Assembly (NCBI GenBank): GCA_963830385.1
Contig: CAWHMD010000005.1
Location: 1,612,001-1,676,000, forward strand
Reading direction: 5' to 3'
From: Bog-532 sp963830385
Lineage (GTDB): Bacteria > Actinomycetota > Actinomycetes > Streptosporangiales > Streptosporangiaceae
Length of the DNA stretch: 64,000 nucleotides
Shown: positions 56,457 through 64,000 of the stretch, piece after piece
How the letters are laid out: each line of letters starts with the position of its first letter
Position numbering within the stretch: position 1 is the first letter of the stretch
Notes under the pieces: model-generated
The model's database searches: none
Told to the model about the DNA's origin: nothing
The model's input: only the letters and a program-made list of their open reading frames with translations
Position numbers and translations under genes: made by a program

Positions 56457-56710
56457 GTTCGCTCCTTGTGTTCCTGTCGTCCCATTGGCGTAGCCAGGCC
56501 TGCTTAGGGGACGCCCAGTAACCAGGCCAGGATTACGGCGCAGGTTGAAGTGTCAGCTGAAAAGAACGCTTTGGGAGACAAAATGCCCGGATGAGCGAAT
56601 CAGATCGGCGCAGCCCGGCGATAACCCGGTCGCGCGGGCCAGCTGGGACGTTTTAAAAGTGGGAAAACGCGGGCGGTTTGGCGGGGGAGCTGAACGGTAG
56701 AGTCCCAGCC

Positions 56711-57433
56711 ATGGCGGACGGCGAGAGCGCGGAGGAAGAGCAGGTCGCAGCGGAGATTGCCGAGCGGCCGCTGGCCAAGGTGATGGACGCCGGCTGGGCG
56801 GAGGCGCTCGAGCCGGTGGCCGGGCGGATCAAGGCGATGGGCGACTTCCTGCGGGCCGAGGTCGCGGCCGGGCGCACGTACCTGCCCGCCGGGGACAACG
56901 TGCTGCGGGCGTTCAAGCAGCCGTTCGCCGACGTCCGGGTGCTGATCGTCGGGCAGGACCCGTACCCGACGCCGGGCAACCCGATCGGGCTCAGCTTCTC
57001 GGTGGCGCCGACGGTCAAGCGGCTGCCGCCGAGCCTGGTCAACATCTTCACCGAGTACCGGGACGACCTCGGCTATCCCGAGCCGTCGAACGGCGACCTG
57101 ACCCCGTGGACCGCGCACGGCGTGCTGCTGCTGAACAGGGTGCTGACCGTGCAGCCGCGCAAGCCCGGCTCGCACCGCGGCAAGGGCTGGGAAGAGGTCA
57201 CCGACCAGGCCATCCGGGCGCTGGCGGGCCGGGGTGGCCCGCTGGTGGCGATCTTGTGGGGGCGGGACGCGCAGAACCTGGCGCCGCTGATGCCGGACGT
57301 GCCGAAGATCGAGTCGTCCCACCCAAGCCCGTACTCGGCCGACCGCGGGTTCTTCGGCTCGCACCCGTTCAGCCGGGCCAACCAGCTGCTGGAAAAGCAG
57401 GGCGGCGAGCCGGTCGACTGGCGCCTGCCGTAG
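56711..57433 (+). CDS. ung: Uracil-DNA glycosylase
   Basis: 240 aa from the ATG at 56711 (MADGESAEEEQVAAEIAERP); a TTG at 56678 is an alternative start. The water-activating motif reads VGQDPYPTPGNPIGLSFSV (catalytic Asp kept), and the DNA-intercalation motif HPSPYSADRGFFGSHPF is present. It excises uracil from DNA. The stop codon falls in the first unit of an 18-bp tandem repeat. Confidence 0.93.
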   Translation: MADGESAEEEQVAAEIAERPLAKVMDAGWAEALEPVAGRIKAMGDFLRAEVAAGRTYLPAGDNVLRAFKQPFADVRVLIVGQDPYPTPGNPIGLSFSVAPTVKRLPPSLVNIFTEYRDDLGYPEPSNGDLTPWTAHGVLLLNRVLTVQPRKPGSHRGKGWEEVTDQAIRALAGRGGPLVAILWGRDAQNLAPLMPDVPKIESSHPSPYSADRGFFGSHPFSRANQLLEKQGGEPVDWRLP

Positions 57434-57502
57434 CCGGGGCGCTCCCCCTAGCCGGGCCGCTCCCTCTGGCTGGGCCGCTCCCCCCGGCCGGGGCGCTTCG
57501 CA
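57431..57502 (+). repeat. Four 18-bp tandem units after ung
   Basis: Units of the form TAGCCGGGGCGCTCCCCC start at 57431, 57449, 57467 and 57485, with increasing divergence. The first unit supplies the ung stop codon TAG. Confidence 0.85.
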
Positions 57503-57532
57503 CCTCCCGGACCACCAGATGCGGGTACCCCC

Positions 57533-57562
57533 TTGCCTGTTTCGGGTGGATCGCATTACCAT
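57533..57562 (+). promoter_or_regulatory. Promoter of a likely leaderless GntR transcript
   Basis: TTGCCT (57533-57538) and TACCAT (57557-57562) are 18 bases apart. The expected start site seven bases downstream coincides with the ATG at 57569, and no ribosome site precedes that ATG. Confidence 0.5.
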
Positions 57563-57568
57563 TTAACT

Positions 57569-58048
57569 ATGGAGATAGATAAGGGGGTAAGCCGGATCGC
57601 GTTCCGGCTCGACCCCGGCTCGGGGGTGCCGACCTACCTGCAGCTGGTGCAGCAGGTGGAGCAGGCGCTGCAGCTCGGGTACCTGGCCCAGGGCGACCAG
57701 CTGCCGCGGGTCAAGGACGTGGTGGGCACGCTCGCCATCAACCCCAACACGGTGCTCAAGGCCTACCGGGAGCTGGAGCACCGGGGCATCGCGGCCGGCC
57801 GTCCCGGGCAGGGCACGTTCGTCGAGGCGGCGCCCAGCGTGGTGCCGCTGGCCGAGCTGACCGGGCTGCGGAAGACCATGCTGACCTGGCTGCGCTCGGC
57901 CGAGGCGGCGGGCCTGGACGCCGACGGAATGACCGCGGTGTTCACGGCGGCCCTGCGGGATTTCCATGAGCGCCGCGCGGCCACAGGGGCGCCGCGCGGC
58001 GCATCGGGGGCCGGGGCCACGGCCGGTGAGCGGCGGGAGACGGCATGA
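57569..58048 (+). CDS. GntR-family regulator (YtrA type)
   Basis: 159 aa from the ATG at 57569. GntR helix-turn-helix: GVPTYLQLVQQVEQALQLGYL, QLPRVKDVVGTLAINPNTVLKAYRELEHRG and GRPGQGTFV are clear. The short effector region is typical of the YtrA subfamily that controls adjacent ABC exporters. The stop overlaps the next ATG by four bases. Confidence 0.92.
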   Translation: MEIDKGVSRIAFRLDPGSGVPTYLQLVQQVEQALQLGYLAQGDQLPRVKDVVGTLAINPNTVLKAYRELEHRGIAAGRPGQGTFVEAAPSVVPLAELTGLRKTMLTWLRSAEAAGLDADGMTAVFTAALRDFHERRAATGAPRGASGAGATAGERRETA

Positions 58049-58959
58049 ACGTCATCGAGACCACGTCGCTGGGCCGCCGCTTCGGCCGGAGCTGGGCGCT
58101 GCGGAACTGCTCGCTGACCCTCCCGGCGGGCCGGGTGACCGCGCTGGTGGGGCCGAACGGGGCCGGCAAGTCCACCCTGCTGAACCTGGTCATGGGGCTG
58201 CTCGGCCCGACCGAGGGTGACGTGCGGGTGCTGGGCGGGCAGCCGGCCGGGTCGGCGGCGGCGCTGGACCGGGTGTCGTTTGTGGCCCAGGACGTGCCGC
58301 TCTACCGGCACCTGCCGGTCCAGGACATGATGCACCTGGCCCAGAACCTGAACCACCGCTGGGACGCCGAGCGGGCCCGGCGGCGGCTGGCCGAGCTCGG
58401 CCTGCCGCTCAAGCGCAAGATCGGCAAGCTCTCGGGCGGGCAGCAGGCGCAGGTGGCGCTGACGATCGCGCTGGCCCGGCGGCCGGAGTTCCTGGTGCTG
58501 GACGAGCCGCTGGCCGCGCTCGATCCGCTGGCCCGGCACGAGTTCCTGGCGGCGGTGATGGAGTCGGTAGCCGAGGACGGGATCTCGGTGCTGTTCTCCT
58601 CGCACGCGCTGCTCGAGCTGCAGCGGGTGGCCGATTACCTGGTCGTGCTGGCGGGCGGGCGGGTGCAGGTGGCCGGGGACGTCGGGGACCTGCTGGTCAC
58701 CCACCGGGCGCTGACCGGACCGGCCCCCGAGGTGGGCCAGCTGGGACCGCCCTTCGAGGTGGTACACAGCTACCGGGGCAGCGCGCAGGCCCAGGTGGTG
58801 GCCCGGTTCCGGCCACCCGCGGCGGTGCCGGACGGCTGGCAGGCCCACCCGGTGACGCTGGAGGAGCTGGTGCTCGCCTACCTGCGGGAGCCGGGCGCCT
58901 CGGCGCTGCCCGGCCCGGAGGCGCTGGGCGCCGGCGCGGTCACCGGGGTGACGGGGTGA
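58045..58959 (+). CDS. ABC transporter ATP-binding protein (YtrB-like)
   Basis: 304 aa. Walker A GPNGAGKST, signature LSGGQQAQVALTIA, Walker B FLVLDEPLAALDP and H-loop SSHALLE are complete. The C-terminal extension is typical of exporters paired with YtrA regulators. Coupled to both the regulator and permease genes by four-base overlaps. Possible substrate: antibiotic, peptide or lipid; not determinable. Confidence 0.93.
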   Translation: MNVIETTSLGRRFGRSWALRNCSLTLPAGRVTALVGPNGAGKSTLLNLVMGLLGPTEGDVRVLGGQPAGSAAALDRVSFVAQDVPLYRHLPVQDMMHLAQNLNHRWDAERARRRLAELGLPLKRKIGKLSGGQQAQVALTIALARRPEFLVLDEPLAALDPLARHEFLAAVMESVAEDGISVLFSSHALLELQRVADYLVVLAGGRVQVAGDVGDLLVTHRALTGPAPEVGQLGPPFEVVHSYRGSAQAQVVARFRPPAAVPDGWQAHPVTLEELVLAYLREPGASALPGPEALGAGAVTGVTG

Positions 58960-60041
58960 CCGCGCTGGCCGGAGCGGCGGGCGCGGAACGGCTGAGCCCG
59001 GGGCGGCGACCGCGCCGGCTGGCCCGGCTGAGCTGGGTGACCTGGCGCCAGCACCGGGGGACGCTGCTCGGCCTGGGTGCCTTCATCGCCCTGATCGCCG
59101 GTTACATGCTGGTCAGCGGGTTGCTGGTGCACCACCTGTGGGACGAGCTGGTGCGGGGCGGCTGCGTGCACCCGACCAACTGGACGGCCCAGTGCCGGCC
59201 GCTGCTCAGCCCGTTCGACGTCGGCTGGCCGCTCAATTACGCCAGCGAACTGAGCCTGCTGCTGCCGCTGCCCGCGATCGCTGTCGGGGTGTTCCTCGGG
59301 GCGCCGCTGCTGGCCCGCGAGTACGTGTCCGGAACAACCAGGTTCGCGTGGACCCAGGGCATCAACCGGACCCGGCAGACCGTGGCCAAGCTCGCGCTGC
59401 TCGGGCTGGCGGTGCTGGCTGTGGGCGCCGTGCTCGGCTGGCTGTGCCAGTGGTCGATGCAGCCGATCAGCGCGCTGTCGGCCGATGAGCTCGACCGCTG
59501 GCAGCCCTTCCTGTTCGTGGCCACGCCGGTCACCGAGGCGGCCGGGGCCGGCCTGGCGTTCGCGTTCGGCGTGCTGGCGGGGGTGGTGACCCGGCGCGTG
59601 GTGCCGGCCATGGCCGCGACCGCGGTGGCCACGATTGTGTTCGCCAACCTCACCTACAACCGGCTGCACTTCTGGCTGCTCGGCCTGGGGCTGCGCCAGA
59701 GCGCGGACCCGAGCCTGGGCGCCAGCCCGAACGTCGGTTACCAGACCAACCTGTTCAACCTGCACGAGGTCGTGCGGTCGTGGGTGGGCGGGCCGCCCGG
59801 CGCCTGGCTCGACCAGGGCTGGTACGCCGGCCCGGACGGGCACCGGCTGGCCACCGGCCTGATCGGGAAGCTGGAGTACAACCCCGGTCTGCAGGCCCGG
59901 CTGCACTACACGTTCCAGGTCACCTGGCAGCCGGGCGGCCGGTACTGGCTGTTCCAATTCGCCCAGGGCGGCACCGAGGTACTGATCGCCCTGCTCCTCG
60001 GCGCGCTGGCCGTCTGCCTGGTCCGGCGCCGGCGGGCCTGA
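58956..60041 (+). CDS. ABC transporter permease of the GntR-linked exporter
   Basis: 361 aa from a GTG at 58956. Six membrane segments can be placed (for example LLGLGAFIALIAGYMLVSGLL near residue 35, LLLPLPAIAVGVFLG, LALLGLAVLAVGAVLGWL, and a final VLIALLLGALAVCLV). A large extracellular loop holds two cysteines (RGGCVHPTNWTAQCRP). Forms the exporter with the preceding ATPase. Confidence 0.9.
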   Translation: MTALAGAAGAERLSPGRRPRRLARLSWVTWRQHRGTLLGLGAFIALIAGYMLVSGLLVHHLWDELVRGGCVHPTNWTAQCRPLLSPFDVGWPLNYASELSLLLPLPAIAVGVFLGAPLLAREYVSGTTRFAWTQGINRTRQTVAKLALLGLAVLAVGAVLGWLCQWSMQPISALSADELDRWQPFLFVATPVTEAAGAGLAFAFGVLAGVVTRRVVPAMAATAVATIVFANLTYNRLHFWLLGLGLRQSADPSLGASPNVGYQTNLFNLHEVVRSWVGGPPGAWLDQGWYAGPDGHRLATGLIGKLEYNPGLQARLHYTFQVTWQPGGRYWLFQFAQGGTEVLIALLLGALAVCLVRRRRA

Positions 60042-60062
60042 GGGCAGCCGCGTTGCGGCTGG

Positions 60063-61433
60063 TCAGGAGCCGAGGCGCCAGGACTCGCGGTACGCGGCCT
60101 GAGCCGGAGTGAGCGAGTCGAGCCGGGTGCCGATGGCGGCCAGCTCCAGCCGGGCGGCCTCGGCGTCGATCGGCTCGGGCACCTCGTGCACGTCGGGCGG
60201 CAGCTTGTCGGCGTGGCCGGCCAGCCAGGCCAGCGCGAGCGCCTGCACGCCGAACGACAGGTCCATGGCCTGGGCCGGGTGACCCTCGGCGGCGACCAGG
60301 TTGACCACCCGGCCCTCGGCCAGCAACAGCAGCCGTCGGCCGTCGGCCAGCTCGAACGAGTCCACGTGCGGGCGCAGGTCGCGCTGGACGTCGACGGCCA
60401 GGTCGGCCAGGGCGCGGACGTCGATCTCCACGTCGAAGTGGCCGGCGTTGGCGAGGATGGCCCCGTCGCGCATGACGGCCAGGTGCTCGGCCGAGATGAC
60501 CTCGGTCGAGCCGGTGACGGTGATGAACAGGTGGGCGGCGGGCGCGGCCTCGGCCATCGGCAGCACCCGGAAGCCGCGCAGGACCGCGTCCAGCGCCCGG
60601 ACCGGGTCGATCTCGGTCACGATGACCTCGGCGCCGAGGCCGCGGGCGCGGTCGGCCACGCCCCGGCCGGACGCGCCGAACCCGGCCACGACCACGGTCT
60701 TGCCCGCCAGCAGGATGTTGGTGGCGCGCAGGATGCCGTCCAGCACCGACTGCCCGGTGCCGAACGTGCTGTCCACCAGCCGCCGGGTGGCGGTGTCGTT
60801 GGCCGCCACCACCGGGAACTTCAGCGCTCCCTCGGCCGCCATCCGGCGCAGCCGGATCACGCCGGTGGTGGTCGACTCACACCCGCCGCGCACCCCCGGC
60901 AGCAGGTCGGGGCGCTGGGTGTGCAGGGTGTTGACGAGGTCGCAGCCGTCGTCCACCACGAGGTCCGGCGCGGCCGTGAGCGCCTGCTCGATGTGCCGGT
61001 AGTAGGTGGGCCGGTCCACCCCGGCCCGGGCGAACACGGCGATCCCGTGCCGGGTGGCCAGCGCCGCGGCCACGTCGTCCTGGGTGGACAGCGGGTTGGA
61101 GGCGGCCAGCGACACGCTCGCCCCGCCGGCCCGCAGCGCCCGGACCAGGATCGCGGTCTCGGCGGTGACGTTCAGGCAGGCGGCCACCGACAGGCCGGCG
61201 AACGGCTGCTCGGCGGTGAACCGCTGGCGCAGCGACTCCAGCACCGGCATGGATCGCTGCGCCCACTCGATCCGCGTGCTGCCCGACTCGGCCAGCAGCG
61301 GGTCGGCGATGTCGCCGGCCTCGGCCGCCCCGGCGGCTCCGGCCGCCTCGAAGGGGCCGTCCAGGCCGGGAGCTGGCCGGGACCGGCGGCCGGGCCGCGC
61401 AGCGCGCGACCCGGCCGCTTTGGCGTCGGCCAT
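60063..61433 (-). CDS. Second adenosylhomocysteinase paralogue, archaeal/Thermotoga-like short type
   Basis: 456 aa. Recognised SAH hydrolase segments: AACLNVTAETAILVRALRAGG, STQDDVAAALA, ESTTTGVIRL, FPVVAANDTATRRLVDSTFGTG, NAD site VVAGFGASGRGVA, and a C-terminal DSLTPAQAAYRESWRLG. It lacks the long insertion and the KPDHYRY-type tail of canonical enzymes; its end resembles archaeal or Thermotoga SAHH. A 40-residue Ala/Arg-rich N-terminal extension is unusual. It starts four bases after ahcY, so both are co-translated. It may act on SAH or on a related nucleoside-homocysteine (such as S-inosylhomocysteine). Confidence 0.88.
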   Translation of the reverse strand: MADAKAAGSRAARPGRRSRPAPGLDGPFEAAGAAGAAEAGDIADPLLAESGSTRIEWAQRSMPVLESLRQRFTAEQPFAGLSVAACLNVTAETAILVRALRAGGASVSLAASNPLSTQDDVAAALATRHGIAVFARAGVDRPTYYRHIEQALTAAPDLVVDDGCDLVNTLHTQRPDLLPGVRGGCESTTTGVIRLRRMAAEGALKFPVVAANDTATRRLVDSTFGTGQSVLDGILRATNILLAGKTVVVAGFGASGRGVADRARGLGAEVIVTEIDPVRALDAVLRGFRVLPMAEAAPAAHLFITVTGSTEVISAEHLAVMRDGAILANAGHFDVEIDVRALADLAVDVQRDLRPHVDSFELADGRRLLLLAEGRVVNLVAAEGHPAQAMDLSFGVQALALAWLAGHADKLPPDVHEVPEPIDAEAARLELAAIGTRLDSLTPAQAAYRESWRLGS

Positions 61434-61437
61434 CCGG

Positions 61438-62883
<1,446 letters not shown>

Positions 62884-63023
62884 TGCGGTTCTCCTCGTCG
62901 TGTTGTCCTTCCGGGGTGGTCGCCCCGGGGTGGTCGCCGGCGTGCGGCGCCAAAGCACGGTATCGACGGTAGGGGAATCTGACGGGCTGGCGCACAGCTG
63001 GAGGCCTTTTTTAACAAAAAAAC

Positions 63024-63044
63024 GTTAGCTTCACATGTTAGCTT
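63024..63044. promoter_or_regulatory. Direct repeat GTTAGCTT (two copies) between ahcY and a MerR gene
   Basis: GTTAGCTT at 63024-63031 and 63037-63044, 13 bases apart, immediately upstream of the MerR ATG (63051) and in the AT-rich divergent promoter region with TTTTTTAACAAAAAAA nearby. Candidate operator for the MerR protein. Confidence 0.55.
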
Positions 63045-63050
63045 GCATCC

Positions 63051-63422
63051 ATGCGTATCTCGGAGGCCGCCCGCAAGCTCGGAATGTCGCCCCGGATGCT
63101 CCGCTACCGGGAGGATCTGGGCCTGCTCCCCCGGGTCCGCGGCGGCGGGCACGGGCCGGGCCGGGGCCCCCGCCACCGGCAGTTCGGCGACGCCGACCTG
63201 CGCGCGGTCCACGCCGCCCTCCAACTCGAGCGCCGTTACCAGATCAGCCCGGCGGCGCTGGCGTTCGGCCTGCGGGTCCTGGCCGAGCCGGGGGTGCGGG
63301 CGTCGGTGGCCGACCTCAGCCGCCGGCTGGGGCGCCTGCCGGAGCAGCCCGGCCGGGCGCTGGACTTCGAGCAGGAGCGGGCGCTGCGCCTGCTGGGGCG
63401 GATGCCGGCGAGAGAGCGGTAG
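63051..63422 (+). CDS. MerR-family transcriptional regulator
   Basis: 123 aa. Winged-helix start MRISEAARKLGMSPRMLRYREDLGLLPRVR is typical of MerR, followed by FGDADLRAVHAALQLERR. The protein is short and lacks a long coiled coil. Divergent from ahcY, so regulation of the SAH hydrolase pair is possible. Confidence 0.87.
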   Translation: MRISEAARKLGMSPRMLRYREDLGLLPRVRGGGHGPGRGPRHRQFGDADLRAVHAALQLERRYQISPAALAFGLRVLAEPGVRASVADLSRRLGRLPEQPGRALDFEQERALRLLGRMPARER

Positions 63423-63721
63423 CGGCGCGGGAGCGAACGAGCCAGATTGGGCTTCCGCGGGACGACTCAGGTGGCCCGGTCGAGTGGGGTCGGGTGCCGG
63501 GCGGTGACGGGCGTGCGGTGTGAGCGGGCGGGATACCGGAGCGGGAACCGGAGTACGGCAGGTGCTGGCCGGTCACGGGAAATAATCGGCGACGGGCCGG
63601 GGCGACGCCGCGCGCTGACCCGGCGCGCCGGCTGGGGCTGACCTGCCCGGCCCGGAATACCTGGGCGGGCCTGAGCGTAATGTCGAGGCTGGGTGTTTTG
63701 GTCAGGACGAAGGGATGTTGG
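63423..63721. other. Intergenic region with the second 47-bp repeat
   Basis: No supported gene in 299 bases. Holds the repeat copy 63534-63580 and the likely promoter/leader of fbiC. Confidence 0.6.
63534..63580 (+). repeat. 47-bp intergenic repeat, copy 2
   Basis: See 47570-47616: 43 of 47 bases identical. It lies upstream of fbiC and downstream of the MerR gene. Confidence 0.8.
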
Positions 63722-64000
63722 GTGACGTCTTCCGAGCAGACTCCGCCGGGCATGCGCCGGGCCCTGGCCCGGGCCCGGGACGGCAAGGCCCTGGACGCGG
63801 GTGAGGCCGAGATCCTGCTGCAGGCCCGCGGTAACGACCTGGACCAGCTGCTCGGCTACGCGAGCCGGACCCGGGACGCCGGCCTGGAGGCGGCGGGCCG
63901 CCCCGGGATCATCACCTACTCGCGCAAGGTCTTCATCCCGCTGACCCGGCTGTGCCGGGACCGGTGCGGGTACTGCACGTTCGCCACCGTCCCGCACAAG
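63722..64000 (+). CDS. fbiC: FO synthase (FbiC/CofG-half) N-terminus, cut by window end
   Basis: 93 codons from a GTG at 63722 (MTSSEQTPPGMRRALARARDG) open to the window end. EAGRPGIITYSRKVFIPLTRLC followed by RDRCGYCTFATVP matches the radical SAM CxxxCxxC start of FO synthase. It makes the 5-deazaflavin precursor of coenzyme F420. The remaining CofG and CofH domains lie outside the window. Confidence 0.9.
   Translation, partial: MTSSEQTPPGMRRALARARDGKALDAGEAEILLQARGNDLDQLLGYASRTRDAGLEAAGRPGIITYSRKVFIPLTRLCRDRCGYCTFATVPHK

Noticed and set aside
62884..63050. SAH riboswitch upstream of ahcY
   Set aside because: The conserved SAH aptamer core could not be found on the minus strand; only AT-rich promoter-like DNA and a GGTCGCCCCGG/CCGGGG-type short repeat are present.

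Overview
This is a high-GC actinomycete chromosome window. The evidence is the two-component set mtrA-mtrB-lpqB, an Rv3235-family gene beside secA, a mycothiol-dependent-type enzyme, a FbiC-like FO synthase start, and many GTG/TTG starts with 4-base stop/start overlaps. The genus cannot be fixed from the sequence alone; a soil actinomycete (for example Streptosporangiales- or Pseudonocardiales-like) is plausible. Genes are densely packed, and no prophage, insertion sequence, CRISPR array or conventional tRNA was seen.

Layout. (1) 1-11029: a complete propane/alkane-type soluble diiron monooxygenase operon on the minus strand. Its order is a small leader gene, hydroxylase alpha, reductase, hydroxylase beta, coupling protein, amidohydrolase, DUF59 protein, alcohol dehydrogenase and a dedicated GroEL cut by the window edge. 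A GAF/AAA/Fis-type regulator is divergent to it, and two TCTC-N5-GAGA palindromes lie in the control region. (2) 11376-13911: a lipoprotein, a GDPD remnant, and an ArsR/SRPBCC/mycothiol-type operon. (3) 13939-20735: translation quality control and division genes: ssrA (tmRNA), smpB, ftsE, ftsX, a penicillin-binding protein whose three catalytic motifs are all altered, and prfB whose SPF tripeptide reads SKY. (4) 20909-34556: a lipoprotein, the giant NAD-glutamate dehydrogenase, a three-gene membrane/stress operon, HAD proteins, pruA, a GH12 glycosidase with a disturbed N-terminus, DUF6912 and Vsr. (5) 34675-40985: a sulfonate uptake and desulfonation operon (ssuC-ssuB-ssuA-ssuD) running into a nagA/SIS amino-sugar pair on the other strand. 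(6) 41749-49274: Rv3235-secA, a small membrane protein, a YcaQ-like protein, an orphan LuxR-type response regulator and hpf. (7) 49780-54575: lpqB-mtrB-mtrA. (8) 55086-64000: a stand-alone PD-(D/E)XK-like nuclease gene, ung, a GntR-ABC exporter operon, two tandem S-adenosylhomocysteine hydrolases of different subfamilies, a MerR gene and the start of fbiC.

The most unusual signals are not a single large new system. They are: a family of three 61-bp palindromic elements with a nearly invariant loop (14530, 29872, 41241); a second pair of 47-bp intergenic repeats (47570, 63534); a nearly perfect 58-nt hairpin upstream of mtrA; a pseudo-transpeptidase PBP next to smpB; an RF2 with an altered stop-codon recognition tripeptide; tandem SAH hydrolases; and repeated in-frame minisatellites inside conserved genes (gdh, nagA, secA, mtrB).
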